Shown piece after piece: positions 39,039 through 49,164 of a stretch of DNA of 64,000 nucleotides. Numbering within the stretch: position 1 is the first letter of the stretch; every line of letters starts with the position of its first letter. Under the pieces are notes generated by a model. The model made no database searches. It was not told the DNA's origin and worked only from the letters and a program-made list of their open reading frames with translations. Position numbers and translations under genes: made by a program. Source of the DNA: Verrucomicrobiaceae bacterium (GTDB taxonomy: Bacteria; Verrucomicrobiota; Verrucomicrobiia; Verrucomicrobiales; Verrucomicrobiaceae); NCBI GenBank assembly GCA_027484445.1, contig JAIXSY010000055.1, positions 62,001 to 126,000 of the forward strand. Reading direction: 5' to 3'.

Positions 39039-40305
39039 CGGAACGTCCGTGAGCATCGAGTCCTTCAACCTCGGCAAACGCACGAACAATCGGCTCAGAC
39101 AAGGCACAGCTCTCGCGGCTGAGCCGAATGAGGCTGGTGCGACGCTGAAACATGTCCACGGTCAATCCAGGAAAGGATTTGCCAGCACCGCCAGTAGGCA
39201 GCGTGTGACTGGGCCCAGCCAAGAAGTCACCGACCGCAACCGGGGAATGATTGCCCAGGAAAATCGCACCAGCGGTACGAATGAGCGGCAGAATCTCAGG
39301 CTCCCGAGACGTGATGAGCGACAAGTGCTCGGGCGCGTAAGCATTCACCAAAGCGGCACCTTCTTCCAAACTGCTAGCCAAAATCAAAAAGACACCTTTC
39401 TCCAGCACTGGCTGGAGTTGCGCCTGGCGGCTCAAGCTTTGACACTGCGCATCGACCTCACGCACGACGGCGTTGAGCAGAGCTTCGCTGTGCGTGACAA
39501 AGCCCGCTTGGCTGTCTTTGCCATGCTCGGCCTGAGCCAGGATGTCTGCTGCGATGAAACGCGGATCAGCCGATTCATCTGCCAGGATCATGACTTCACT
39601 CGGACCCGGAAGCAGATCGATGGAGACCGCTCCGAGGCACTGGCGTTTCGCCTCGACGACGTAGCTGTTGCCTGGACCGACGATCTTGGCCACAGGCTTG
39701 ATGGTTGGCGTGCCATAGGCCAAAGCCGCGATGGCCTGAGCACCACCGACTTTGTAAACTTCCGTGGCTCCCGCGAGCTTCAGCGCAGCCAAAAGACCTG
39801 GGTTCACGCTGCCATCGCGTCCACAAGGCGTGCAGACCACGATCTCAGGCACACCGGCAGCCGAAGCCAGTGTGACTGTCATGATTGCTGTGGAGACGAG
39901 CGGTGCGGTGCCTCCAGGCACATAACAGCCGACACGCTCAAAGGGGTAATACACCTCGCCCACCTCTGCCCCCTGTTCATTCGTGCCGTGCCAGTCTTGA
40001 CGCATGCTGCGGCGAGAAAAGGCAAAGACATTGCGATGCGAAGCCTCCAGAGCTGCCCGCAGTTCCGGTGAGGCAGCTTGCCATGCTGCATCCAGTTCTT
40101 CAGGACTTACCCGCAGGGTTTCTGGCGTGAGGTTAGCTCCATCAAAACGGGTCGTGTATTCGATCAATGCCTCATCCCCACGGCTGCGGATGCTTTGAAT
40201 CACCGCAGAGACGACCTCGCGAACGGCATCGCTTGCCTCGGCACGACGGTCGAGCAGGGCGAGCGTTTCTTTCCAATCAGCATCAGTGTGGCGGAGGATC
40301 TTCAT
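39016..40305 (-). CDS. hisD: Histidinol dehydrogenase
   Basis: 'GCYVPGGTAPLVSTAIMTVTLASAAGVPEIVVCTPCG', 'KIVGPGNSYVVEAKRQCLGAVSIDLLPGPSEVMILADESADPRFIAADILAQAEHG'. Confidence 0.96.
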   Translation of the reverse strand: MKILRHTDADWKETLALLDRRAEASDAVREVVSAVIQSIRSRGDEALIEYTTRFDGANLTPETLRVSPEELDAAWQAASPELRAALEASHRNVFAFSRRSMRQDWHGTNEQGAEVGEVYYPFERVGCYVPGGTAPLVSTAIMTVTLASAAGVPEIVVCTPCGRDGSVNPGLLAALKLAGATEVYKVGGAQAIAALAYGTPTIKPVAKIVGPGNSYVVEAKRQCLGAVSIDLLPGPSEVMILADESADPRFIAADILAQAEHGKDSQAGFVTHSEALLNAVVREVDAQCQSLSRQAQLQPVLEKGVFLILASSLEEGAALVNAYAPEHLSLITSREPEILPLIRTAGAIFLGNHSPVAVGDFLAGPSHTLPTGGAGKSFPGLTVDMFQRRTSLIRLSRESCALSEPIVRAFAEVEGLDAHGRSVSIRGQV

Positions 40306-40427
40306 GTCGAGGGCTGGATAGCGTCGCCGTTTTGGCGACCAGAATGTCAGAGCTGAACTTTACGCTCGCCGAAGCTCGGCAGAGCCAAGAAGAGGATAGG
40401 GAGAGAAAGCTGCAAGACAGCCATGCA

Positions 40428-42215
40428 CTAGCCGCCCAGCTTGGGCGTCTTGGGCTTGGTTTTCTTCTCCTTTTGGTGAGGATTGGCAGGATTGAAGAAA
40501 GGATTCTTTGCCGGCGGCCCTTTGGGCAGGTGCTCTGCCTTCTTCAGCTCAGGCTCAGGCATGTAAAGTTTCATGATCCAACTCTGCGCGATGGCATAAA
40601 GATTGGTCACTGCCCAGTAGAGCGCCAGGGCAGACGCAAAGCTGTAGGAAATCCAAAGGAAGAAGATCGGCATGATGTTCATGATGATCTTCTGGCTCTT
40701 GTCCATCGTGGCAGGTTGAGGCGTGAGCTTCATCTGCGCGACCATGGTGATGCCCATGATGAGAGGCAGCGGGTTGATGTCGAAGCCCATGAATTGACCG
40801 ATCGTATCCGCGATGGAAAGATCCTTTACCCAAAGCCAGCCTTGACCACGCAATTCGGCAGCATTTTGCAGCACGCCGTAGAAGGCAAAGAAAATCGGGA
40901 TTTGCAGCAGCATCGGCAAACATCCGCCCACAGGATTCACGCCATACTCTTTGTAGAGCTTCATGACTTCCAACTGCTGCTGGGTTGGATCGTCTTTGTA
41001 TTTTTCCTGAATGTCTTTCATCAGCGGGGCCAATTTGCCCATGCGCTTCATGGAATACTGCGCCTTGGCCTGAAGCGGCCACAGCAAGGTGCGGATCACA
41101 ATGGTCATGAGGATGATCGCAAGGCCCCAGTTGCCACTCAAATCGTGCATCCAGCGCATCAGAGTGTTCAGCGGCCGGCTGATGAATCCCCACATGCCGT
41201 AAAACATCACAAAGTCGCGCTGCCCCCCCAGCTTCGAGAGGCGTGCATACTCCTTGGGGCCAGCATACAGGCTGTAAACTTCAGTCTGCGAGGCTCCCGG
41301 CGCGAGATCGACAGTTGGCAGCCCGACTGCTGCCTGAATGGCATAATCTTTGTCGGCGCCAGAGGTGCCCTTGAACTGATCTTGGCTGTGATCCACGAGC
41401 AACCGCGCGCCCCACATCTTGCCGGGTTTGTCCACTTTGGACTCATGGCTCAAAATTTGAGCATAGAAACGGCTCATCACCCCTCCATAGCGCAGGCGCG
41501 CATGGCTGGAACGCATTTCCAACTGCTCAGCCGAAAACCATCCACCGGCAAAGGAGGTCGTGTGAACTTGCTTGGCATCACCGGCGTCATTCCAGAAAAA
41601 GCTCGGCGTTAGGGCTTCCTCGGGACTCATGGAGTTCGCAGCTCCCGCGTAAAGATAATATTCCTCAGATTTGTGCGCAGTGGTTCCTGGATTGGTCAGA
41701 GTGACTTCGAGCTGGATCAAATGGTCGTCGGTTGGATCACCTTCGTGAAGCTTGTAGGCCTTTTTGATCTGGATGCCCTCGGCCGTGGTGCCTTCGAAAG
41801 TCACGGCCTGCTCGCTTTTCTCCGTCATCCGATAGGCCACCGGATCATTGCCAGCGGCTTCGCGGCGCAGCGCTCCCACGGGTTCTGCCCCATGCTCGTT
41901 CAGCGTGATTTGGTCGGTTCCAGCCAGGACTATGCGGCGGATGCCCCCTCCAAGGGTCGTGAAGTGCCAAGTGACACTGCCACGAGTGAGCGTGTGGGTT
42001 TGCTCAGGAGCATCTGGGTTGACCGGGACGGGCTTTGCAGGCGCGGCCTTCAGGGATGAATCCGCCGTTGGACTCGTTGAGTTTGCGGCGCCTGCGTTGG
42101 TGACAGCAGGTGTCTTTGCCGGAGGGGGCGGTGGGGGATTTTTGGCGGCAAACCACGCGTTGAGAGCGATGCCGATGCTGCACAAAATGACGACGATCCA
42201 GCCTTTGCGGTCCAT
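40428..42215 (-). CDS. yidC: Membrane protein insertase YidC
   Basis: 'NWGLAIILMTIVIRTLLWPLQAKAQYSMKRMGKLAPLMKDIQEKYKDD...YGVNPVGGCLPMLLQIPIFFAFYGVL' and periplasmic domain; neighbours rnpA and rpmH. Confidence 0.96.
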   Translation of the reverse strand: MDRKGWIVVILCSIGIALNAWFAAKNPPPPPPAKTPAVTNAGAANSTSPTADSSLKAAPAKPVPVNPDAPEQTHTLTRGSVTWHFTTLGGGIRRIVLAGTDQITLNEHGAEPVGALRREAAGNDPVAYRMTEKSEQAVTFEGTTAEGIQIKKAYKLHEGDPTDDHLIQLEVTLTNPGTTAHKSEEYYLYAGAANSMSPEEALTPSFFWNDAGDAKQVHTTSFAGGWFSAEQLEMRSSHARLRYGGVMSRFYAQILSHESKVDKPGKMWGARLLVDHSQDQFKGTSGADKDYAIQAAVGLPTVDLAPGASQTEVYSLYAGPKEYARLSKLGGQRDFVMFYGMWGFISRPLNTLMRWMHDLSGNWGLAIILMTIVIRTLLWPLQAKAQYSMKRMGKLAPLMKDIQEKYKDDPTQQQLEVMKLYKEYGVNPVGGCLPMLLQIPIFFAFYGVLQNAAELRGQGWLWVKDLSIADTIGQFMGFDINPLPLIMGITMVAQMKLTPQPATMDKSQKIIMNIMPIFFLWISYSFASALALYWAVTNLYAIAQSWIMKLYMPEPELKKAEHLPKGPPAKNPFFNPANPHQKEKKTKPKTPKLGG

Positions 42216-42253
42216 GAGGGTGATGAAATGAGTGTCGGGAGAGAGTTTAAAAA

Positions 42254-42505
42254 TCAGTGAGGATGCTCGCAGCAGCGATCAGGCACAGGATCGTGACCTT
42301 GTCCACCCCACGGATGGCAGCGGAGAATGCGGCGCGTGCCTAGCCACGCACCTCGAAAAATGCCATGCTTTTCCACCGCTTGGAGAAAGTATTCTGAACA
42401 GGTCGGAGTGAATCGACACCCTGAACCCGGCCCACCCATCGCATGAATGACTGGCGACAAAAAGCGCTGATAGCCACGAATGAGAAAGCGAACGATCAGC
42501 TTCAT
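42254..42505 (-). CDS. yidD: Membrane protein insertion efficiency factor YidD
   Basis: '[68 protein letters not shown]'. Confidence 0.95.
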   Translation of the reverse strand: MKLIVRFLIRGYQRFLSPVIHAMGGPGSGCRFTPTCSEYFLQAVEKHGIFRGAWLGTRRILRCHPWGGQGHDPVPDRCCEHPH

Positions 42506-42867
42506 GCGGTGGCAGGGGCTTGAGGCAACAAAACACCTGCGCGCTTGGCGAGACGTTTCCAGTCCTGCTTGAGTTCGTCAAAGTCAGCTTGAGGAGCGCG
42601 CCAGCGAGCAATCGTCACTAGCCAGTAGCCTGGCTGAATGCGGCTGCGCTGATCACGAATGATCTCGCGCATCTGACGCCTCAGGCGATTTCTCACCACG
42701 GCACCGCCCAGCTTTTTGCCCGTCACTAAACCGAATCGGAAGTCGCTCAAGGCCTCATCACGAAGAAGGGCCAGCACAAAGTACCGGCCCGACTGGCTGA
42801 CGCCCCGCGCCCTAACCGCCGCAAAGTCGCGGGACTCCTTCAATCGAAGGCGGGCGGGAAGGCGCAT
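42502..42867 (-). CDS. rnpA: Ribonuclease P protein component
   Basis: '[25 protein letters not shown]...[29 protein letters not shown]'. Confidence 0.93.
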   Translation of the reverse strand: MRLPARLRLKESRDFAAVRARGVSQSGRYFVLALLRDEALSDFRFGLVTGKKLGGAVVRNRLRRQMREIIRDQRSRIQPGYWLVTIARWRAPQADFDELKQDWKRLAKRAGVLLPQAPATA

Positions 42868-42897
42868 GAGCAGGAGAAAACGCCGAGATCAACTGGC

Positions 42898-43080
42898 TCA
42901 GGCGTGCTGCTGCACGTGGCGCTTGAAGTGGATCTCCACGCCTTTGGGAACCAAACGCTTGCGGCCAGCGCGGCGACGACGGCGCAGGATGTCACGACCA
43001 TTTTCGGTCTTCATGCGAGCGCGGAAGCCAAACTGCTTTTTGCGGGTGCGCTTCGAAGGTTGATAGGTTCTCTTGGGCAT
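42898..43080 (-). CDS. rpmH: 50S ribosomal protein L34
   Basis: '[43 protein letters not shown]' plus a short C-terminal extension. Confidence 0.95.
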   Translation of the reverse strand: MPKRTYQPSKRTRKKQFGFRARMKTENGRDILRRRRRAGRKRLVPKGVEIHFKRHVQQHA

Positions 43081-43257
43081 AAATGTGAAGGATGGAGCGT
43101 TTCAGCAATCCCAGACGCGGAGCTCGACAGAGGAAACCTCTTTAGCCCGGCGAAAGGGGGCGCGAGACTACATGTTGACCCCTGCTTGTCAAATGGCTCG
43201 TCATGCTAGCAGAAAAGTTATTCACACTTCGGACTAAGATCGGGACTTCTTGGAGCC

Positions 43258-45009
43258 TCACATCCGCTCTGTGGTCTGGATGCCGAGTAGGCCGAGGCCG
43301 GTCTTCAGCACGCGGCTGGTGGCCTCGCAAAGCGTGAGGCGCGTGTTGCGCATGGTGCCTTCGGACTTCAGCACGGGGCAGGCCTCGTAGAAGCTGTGGT
43401 AGGTGTTGGCGAGCTCGAAGAGGTAGTTGGCGAGCAGGTTCGGCTTGTGGTCCAGCAGCACGTCATGCGTGGTTTCGGCAAACTGGGCCAGCTTTATGGC
43501 CAGCAGGCGCTCGGCAGGATCGGTGAGGGTGAGTTCGCTGGTCAGGGTGACGGCACCGTCGAGCTTCCTGAAGATGCTGCGAGTGCGGACGTAGGCATTG
43601 AGCAGATAGGGCGCGGTGTTGCCCTGCAGGCTCAGCATCTTGTCCCAACTGAATTTGTAGTCGGTGAGCCGGTTCTGGCTGAGTTCGGCATATTTGACCG
43701 AACCCGTGCCGATGACCCGAGCGATCTCATCCTTCTCAGCATCACTCAGACCCTGTTCCTTGGCATCGGCGGCCTCACGGGCGCGCTCGATCGCTTCCTC
43801 AATGACCTCGAGAAGCCCGACGGTTTCACCACTGCGGGTTTTGAACATCTTGCCGTCCGGCCCCAGAATGCTGCCGAATGCGATGTGCGTCATCAAGGTG
43901 GTCACGCCGCGCCGTTTGGCGGCAGCAAAGACCTGGCGGAAGTGCAACTGCTGCGGCGCGCCGACGACATACCAGATTTCATCGGCCTGCCATTCCTTCA
44001 CTCGGTAGTCGATCGTGGCAAGGTCGGTCGTCGCATAAAGGAAGCCGCCATCGCTCTTGCGGATGATGCAGGGCGCAGCCTTCCATTCGTCCTTTTCCTT
44101 GATCAGGAAAGGATCGTCCTCCGGCTTCACGCTGCCATCGGTCATGACCACGATGGCTCCCTCACTCGCCTGAGCGATGCCCTGGGCCAGCATGTCCTCC
44201 ACCAGCGGCGCGAGGGCATCGTTGTAGAAGCTTTCGCCGAGGTAGTGGTCAAACTTGATGTCGAGCGTGCCATAGACTTTTTCCAATTGCTCCAGCGTCA
44301 GGCGCACGCACTCCTTCCAGATGGCGAGATTTTCAGCGTCGCCTTGCTGGAGCTTCACGAGCTCGCTTTTGCAGGTCTCCAGCACAGCGTCATCGGCCTT
44401 CGTGGCGGCATTGACGGCTTTGTAAACACTCACCAGTTCATGAATCGGGTCCGCCTTCAGCTTCGCCTGATCGAGCTGCGTCTTCCAGCCATGAATGATC
44501 ATGCCAAACTGCGTGCCCCAGTCGCCGACGTGGTTGTCGGTGATGACTTTGTGGCCGATGAAGCGGGCGATGCGGGCCAGCGAGTCGCCGATGAAGGTGC
44601 TGCGGATGTGGCCGACGTGCATCGGCTTGGCGATGTTTGGCGCGGAGAAGTCCACGACAATTGTCTTGGCCTTCACCACGGATGGAACGCCGACTTGGAC
44701 ATCGTTGGCGATGCCTCCGAGCTTGGCGGCGAGCGCGGGTGAACTAAGGGTGAAGTTCAGGAAACCGGGGCCATCGACCGTGACCTTCTCGCAGAGGTCC
44801 TCGACCTTCAGCGCAGCCTTGATCTGCTCCGCCAGGGCACGTGGATTGGCCTTCAGTTGCTTGCCCAGCACCATCGCGGCATTGCTTTGGTAGTCGCCGA
44901 ATCGGGTGTCCGAAGCAATGACAACGGCAGGCGTGAAGCCTTCAGGCAAAGCAAGGCCAGCGGCGGAAAACGCAGCTTGGAGACGATCAGTAAGGACAGC
45001 GCGGAACAT
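43258..45009 (-). CDS. argS: Arginyl-tRNA synthetase
   Basis: 'VDFSAPNIAKPMHVGHIRSTFIGDSLARIARFIGHKVITDNHVGDWGTQFGM'; 'FKTRSGETVGLLEVIEEA'. Confidence 0.96.
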   Translation of the reverse strand: MFRAVLTDRLQAAFSAAGLALPEGFTPAVVIASDTRFGDYQSNAAMVLGKQLKANPRALAEQIKAALKVEDLCEKVTVDGPGFLNFTLSSPALAAKLGGIANDVQVGVPSVVKAKTIVVDFSAPNIAKPMHVGHIRSTFIGDSLARIARFIGHKVITDNHVGDWGTQFGMIIHGWKTQLDQAKLKADPIHELVSVYKAVNAATKADDAVLETCKSELVKLQQGDAENLAIWKECVRLTLEQLEKVYGTLDIKFDHYLGESFYNDALAPLVEDMLAQGIAQASEGAIVVMTDGSVKPEDDPFLIKEKDEWKAAPCIIRKSDGGFLYATTDLATIDYRVKEWQADEIWYVVGAPQQLHFRQVFAAAKRRGVTTLMTHIAFGSILGPDGKMFKTRSGETVGLLEVIEEAIERAREAADAKEQGLSDAEKDEIARVIGTGSVKYAELSQNRLTDYKFSWDKMLSLQGNTAPYLLNAYVRTRSIFRKLDGAVTLTSELTLTDPAERLLAIKLAQFAETTHDVLLDHKPNLLANYLFELANTYHSFYEACPVLKSEGTMRNTRLTLCEATSRVLKTGLGLLGIQTTERM

Positions 45010-45079
45010 GGGGCGCGCATCTTGAATGATGAATGCCGATTGTCGAATGCAGACTCAATGGCATGAGCTGGCCCGTTGG

Positions 45080-48016
45080 TTAGGACATGGGCGGTCCATA
45101 GCGGCCCGTGATGTAATTGCTGGCGAGCGCATGGACTGCCTCAGCTAGCTCAGGACGTGCCTTGGCGACTTTTTGAGCATAGTGAAGCGGACCTTCGGTG
45201 GGCAGGCGCGGCGGTGCGCCCTGCTGTTCGAGGCGGCGGCAGGCTTTCAGCCATTCTCGCTGCCAAGGGTCACGCACAGGAGCCACACGACGCAGCCAGC
45301 CCCCAAGAGCGAGTAGAGCGGCTGCCAGCGTGAGGCCGCTGAGCAGCATGAGCCAGTGGCCACGCAGCCGACCGAGGCCCAACCAGTTCATCCACGCGAT
45401 CTGAGCCTCTTCGTCGAAAGCGATGACACCGTTGTACCAGTCGTATTCGATGCTATCCCACCAGAGGCGTGCGGTTGTGACGACCTGCCAAAGCAGACTG
45501 CCGCGCTGGCGCTGCAATTCAGCCTCGCCCCCCGCAAGCAGAGTGCGTAGATCCAGTGTGACACGCTCGGGGACAAGCGCCGCCGTGGGATCGACACGGG
45601 TCCAGCCCTGACCTTCCAGCCAAAGCTCAGTCCAGGCATGGGCATCCGACTGGCGAACGATCATGTAACCGCCGCGCTCCGACCATTCGCCCCCCATGTA
45701 GCCGATGACGATGCGCGCAGGCACCCCTGCGGCCCGCATCAGCGTGGCAAAGGCAGCGCTGAAGTGCTCACAAAAGCCGACTTTGCGGTCAAAAATGAAC
45801 TGATCGAGCCCGCTTGGACCTTCATACACACCAGGTTCCAGGCTGTATTCGAAGCGCTGCTCCTGAAGGTACCGGACAGCGACCTGCGCCGTGGTGACGT
45901 CCTTCCCACCAGCCTCTGTCTGGAACTTTCGGGCCAGTTCACGGACGCGAGGAGAAAGATTGGCTGGCAGACGCAGGGCTGCCTGACGCTGCGCAGGGGT
46001 GATCTCTCCAGACTCCTGAGAAAGTCGCGAATACACCTCAAATCGGCGAAGGTTTTTCACCGGTTCAGGGCTGGTCATGGCCTCGTCCAGGTCGGGCAAA
46101 ATGCGGCGACCTTCATCAATGCCCTGGATGGGGAGGTCGAGCGCTGGCAGCCAGAGCTGCCCGTGCGGCTCCAGGGTGATGACCTGCTGCGTATCGCTGC
46201 GCCGCCGAAGCCGCAGTCGAGGCACGCCTTGTTGGGAATCGCCACGTTGCCAGGTCAGCCCGTCCTCACACTGCCAGAGGACGAGACAGCGCCAGTAGCG
46301 CGAGGCATGTGCAGGCGGCTCTGCCTCGGGAAATTCGACCCGAAAAGCGACCTCATCGCTGGTGGCGATCTGAGAAATGCGACCTGGCTGCAGTGAACTC
46401 GAAATGCCAGTGACGTGTGTATTCTGAGTGCCGATCCGCTCTAAGAAATTCAGGCTGCTGCGCGGAAAGAGGAAAAAGAGCAGCACCGCTACTGGCAGGG
46501 CCTGGGCGAGCATGACAGCTGAGAGCCGCAGAGATCCTGCCCAGCCTTCGGCTCCTCGTCGGAAACGGACCATGCACACCGCGATGCCAGCAAAGACAGC
46601 AAAGGTCCACAAGGAGCGACTGAGCATCTGGCTGGAAAGCAGGCAGCAGAGACAAAGGAACCAGCCGACCATCGCGAGCACTTGAAAGTCATGCGGCGTG
46701 CGGGACTCCAGCAGCTTCGCCCCGAGAAGGACAAGCAAAACGGCGATACCACCCTCCATGCTCATCAGGTTCCCCGTGCTGACCTGCACCGCTGCGAGGC
46801 CGACGAGCAGCACGCCTAGACTGGCGATGGAAAAGACCGAGTTGGCCGCCATGGCCAAACGTGGGCTGGCACGCCTTGCCTTCCAGCCAGCTTCGGCAAA
46901 GGCCAAGCGCCAGACGACACAGCCCGCGAACAGTGCCACTGCGACCGTCGGCACCAGATCCAGCAGCAACAGAGCTGCCACGAGCAAAACGCTGCACAGG
47001 ACCAGCAGTGGCCAGGGTGGCAAGTGCGCACTGCGCTCGTAACCCGCCGGCAGTCGATGCGGGGAAGTCTCGACCGAATCCGGAGGCGGTGCCCAGAACT
47101 CGGCCAAGGCATCCAGACATTGGCTGGCGTGAGCTGGCCCGAAGCCAGGCCCAATCTCGGCACGCCCTGGAAGCTGCAATGCATAAGGCAGGTCTGAGGA
47201 TTCTGCCTGCTCGATCCATTGGGCAATCTGGCCTGCACGCGCCTCTTCAGGCAGGGGCAGCTTTTCCCAGTCCAGAGTCAGGGCCTGAGAGCTACCACTG
47301 GCCCACTGCTTGACCAAGAGTGGCCTTCCCCGGGCAACAGCGCGCCAGTCCACATGGCGCAAGGAATCGCCTGGATGCCATTCCCGCAGCCCGGCAAAAT
47401 CATCGCCCTCGCGTCCAGGTCGCCCAGCTGCAGGCAGATGGCTTAGCACTTCACCCGAGACATGGCGGTCCGGCGCAGGCAGCGGCAGGTCGCCCTCAGG
47501 CTTCGGGTGAATGCGTCGGTGCGTGGCCACCTCGACCAGTCGCTCTGCACTGAACAGCCCCATCGGATACGAGCTGCGCACGAGCACTCGCAGTCGATTC
47601 TGCACGCCTGCCCGTGCGGCGATGGGGATCGTGAGCGTGCGCGAACCGCCTGGGGGCACTGTTTCGACATAGCTCCAGTGCTTGCCCTCTGCATCCATGA
47701 TCTCCAGGCCAGAGGCCCCCTGCCCTGTCGGGGCACGGATTTCCAGGGGCACCTGGCTGTTTTCCCCGGCCCTACCTCCTGAGAGTCGCCCCACCGAGAG
47801 CTCAATGCCACGCAGGTTTTCCCGTGCTCGCAGCCAGGACATAGCCGCCAGCACCAGCGTGGTGAAGCACAGCAGGTAGGCCACACCGTTGTTCTGCACG
47901 GCACCGGCGTAGCCCATCGCCACCACGACCCCCGCCAGGGAAATCGTGTGCAGAGTAGCACGCATCCGCAGTCCAGCACGGGCACCAGAGCGTGAAAAGA
48001 GTGCGCGAAAAGCCAT
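45080..48016 (-). CDS. Fused DUF58 - TgpA-like transglutaminase membrane protein
   Basis: N-terminal DUF58 'FAGLREWHPGDSLRHVDWRAVARGRPLLVKQW'; several TM; transglutaminase core 'KVGFCEHFSAAFATLMRAAGVPARIVIGYMGGEW...SDAHAWTELWLEGQGWTRVDPTAAL'. ORF is open to 48169; start MAFRALFS at 48016 fits divergence from thuA. Confidence 0.88.
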   Translation of the reverse strand: MAFRALFSRSGARAGLRMRATLHTISLAGVVVAMGYAGAVQNNGVAYLLCFTTLVLAAMSWLRARENLRGIELSVGRLSGGRAGENSQVPLEIRAPTGQGASGLEIMDAEGKHWSYVETVPPGGSRTLTIPIAARAGVQNRLRVLVRSSYPMGLFSAERLVEVATHRRIHPKPEGDLPLPAPDRHVSGEVLSHLPAAGRPGREGDDFAGLREWHPGDSLRHVDWRAVARGRPLLVKQWASGSSQALTLDWEKLPLPEEARAGQIAQWIEQAESSDLPYALQLPGRAEIGPGFGPAHASQCLDALAEFWAPPPDSVETSPHRLPAGYERSAHLPPWPLLVLCSVLLVAALLLLDLVPTVAVALFAGCVVWRLAFAEAGWKARRASPRLAMAANSVFSIASLGVLLVGLAAVQVSTGNLMSMEGGIAVLLVLLGAKLLESRTPHDFQVLAMVGWFLCLCCLLSSQMLSRSLWTFAVFAGIAVCMVRFRRGAEGWAGSLRLSAVMLAQALPVAVLLFFLFPRSSLNFLERIGTQNTHVTGISSSLQPGRISQIATSDEVAFRVEFPEAEPPAHASRYWRCLVLWQCEDGLTWQRGDSQQGVPRLRLRRRSDTQQVITLEPHGQLWLPALDLPIQGIDEGRRILPDLDEAMTSPEPVKNLRRFEVYSRLSQESGEITPAQRQAALRLPANLSPRVRELARKFQTEAGGKDVTTAQVAVRYLQEQRFEYSLEPGVYEGPSGLDQFIFDRKVGFCEHFSAAFATLMRAAGVPARIVIGYMGGEWSERGGYMIVRQSDAHAWTELWLEGQGWTRVDPTAALVPERVTLDLRTLLAGGEAELQRQRGSLLWQVVTTARLWWDSIEYDWYNGVIAFDEEAQIAWMNWLGLGRLRGHWLMLLSGLTLAAALLALGGWLRRVAPVRDPWQREWLKACRRLEQQGAPPRLPTEGPLHYAQKVAKARPELAEAVHALASNYITGRYGPPMS

Positions 48017-48140
48017 GGGATGGGGAAAAACGTAGCAAACTCTGCCATGCCCCGCGCCCTGTGGCGAGCCCCAAGCGCAACGACACGCAGGATTTACCTC
48101 GACGCTGCGTTTCTGGTTCGCTAAGCCAACCGGTTCACTC

Positions 48141-49007
48141 ATGAAAAAAGCACTCCTGCCCTTCGTCATGCTCGCCCTCGCGGCAGCTTATTTGGTCAAA
48201 GCCGCCGACTCTGTCTCGCCCAAGCCGCTGCGCGTGCTGCTGGTGGCCGGAGGCTGCTGCCATGAGTATGACAAGCAGACGATGGCCCTCAAGGAGGGCA
48301 TCGAAGCACGACTGAACGCCGTGGTGGACGTGGCCTACAATCCTGACAAGAGCACCAAAGCGACCTTTGAAATTTACCAATCCAAAGACTGGGCGAAGGA
48401 CTTTGACGTAGTCATCCACGACGAATGCTCTGCCGATGTGACCGACCCCACCTACGTGGGCAATATCCTGGACGCCCACAAGGCTGGCGTGCCTGCGGTG
48501 AACCTGCACTGCGCCATGCACAGCTACCGCTGGGGCAATTTCCGCGAACCCGTGAAGCCCGGCGCGGACAACGCGGGCTGGTATGAGATGCTGGGCCTGC
48601 AATCCACCGGACACGGCCCGCAGGAACCCATCGACATCACTTTCACAGCTCCCGACCATCCTATTACTCGTGGGCTGGAAAACTGGACCACGATCAAAGA
48701 AGAACTCTACAACAACGTGCAACTCCTGGGTGGCAAAGCCCTGGCCAGTGGCAAACAAATCCAGCCGCCCAAGGCCAAAAAAGGCCAGCCCCTGCCCCCT
48801 GAAGCCAAGGCCACCGAGGCAAGTGCCGTCGTCGCTTGGACGAATGAATATGGCCCGGCCAAAACGCGCACCTTCAGCACCACCCTCGGCCACAACACCG
48901 CCACTGTGCAGGATGAGCGCTACCTGAAGCTGATCACCCGCGCCCTACTCTGGACGACCGGCAAGCTGGCCGAAGATGGTAGCCCAGCCGCAGGTTACGT
49001 GAAGTGA
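48141..49007 (+). CDS. ThuA-like domain secreted protein
   Basis: 'LRVLLVAGGCCHEYDKQTMALKEGIEARL...DVVIHDECSADVTDPTYVGNILDAHKAGVPAVNLHCAMHSYR...ITFTAPDHPITRGLENW'. Confidence 0.88.
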   Translation: MKKALLPFVMLALAAAYLVKAADSVSPKPLRVLLVAGGCCHEYDKQTMALKEGIEARLNAVVDVAYNPDKSTKATFEIYQSKDWAKDFDVVIHDECSADVTDPTYVGNILDAHKAGVPAVNLHCAMHSYRWGNFREPVKPGADNAGWYEMLGLQSTGHGPQEPIDITFTAPDHPITRGLENWTTIKEELYNNVQLLGGKALASGKQIQPPKAKKGQPLPPEAKATEASAVVAWTNEYGPAKTRTFSTTLGHNTATVQDERYLKLITRALLWTTGKLAEDGSPAAGYVK

Positions 49008-49164
49008 GGCCGGCCAGGGCAAACGCCGCACAGGCAGCGACGCTCATTACTTTCGGCAAATCCTATTCATCTTTAACCTTGGCCGTGATTGAGAATCTAT
49101 TGCCGATTTGATGCGCCAGCCCTGGCAGAAGACTTGCATCTCCCATGCAGTGACATCGCCATGT

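Noticed and set aside
40167-41612. 481-aa plus-strand His/Arg-rich ORF antisense to yidC
   Set aside because: yidC on the minus strand is unambiguous; shadow ORF.
43396-44742. 448-aa plus-strand ORF antisense to argS
   Set aside because: Shadow ORF of a GC-rich, strongly biased gene; argS on the minus strand has full conserved motifs.
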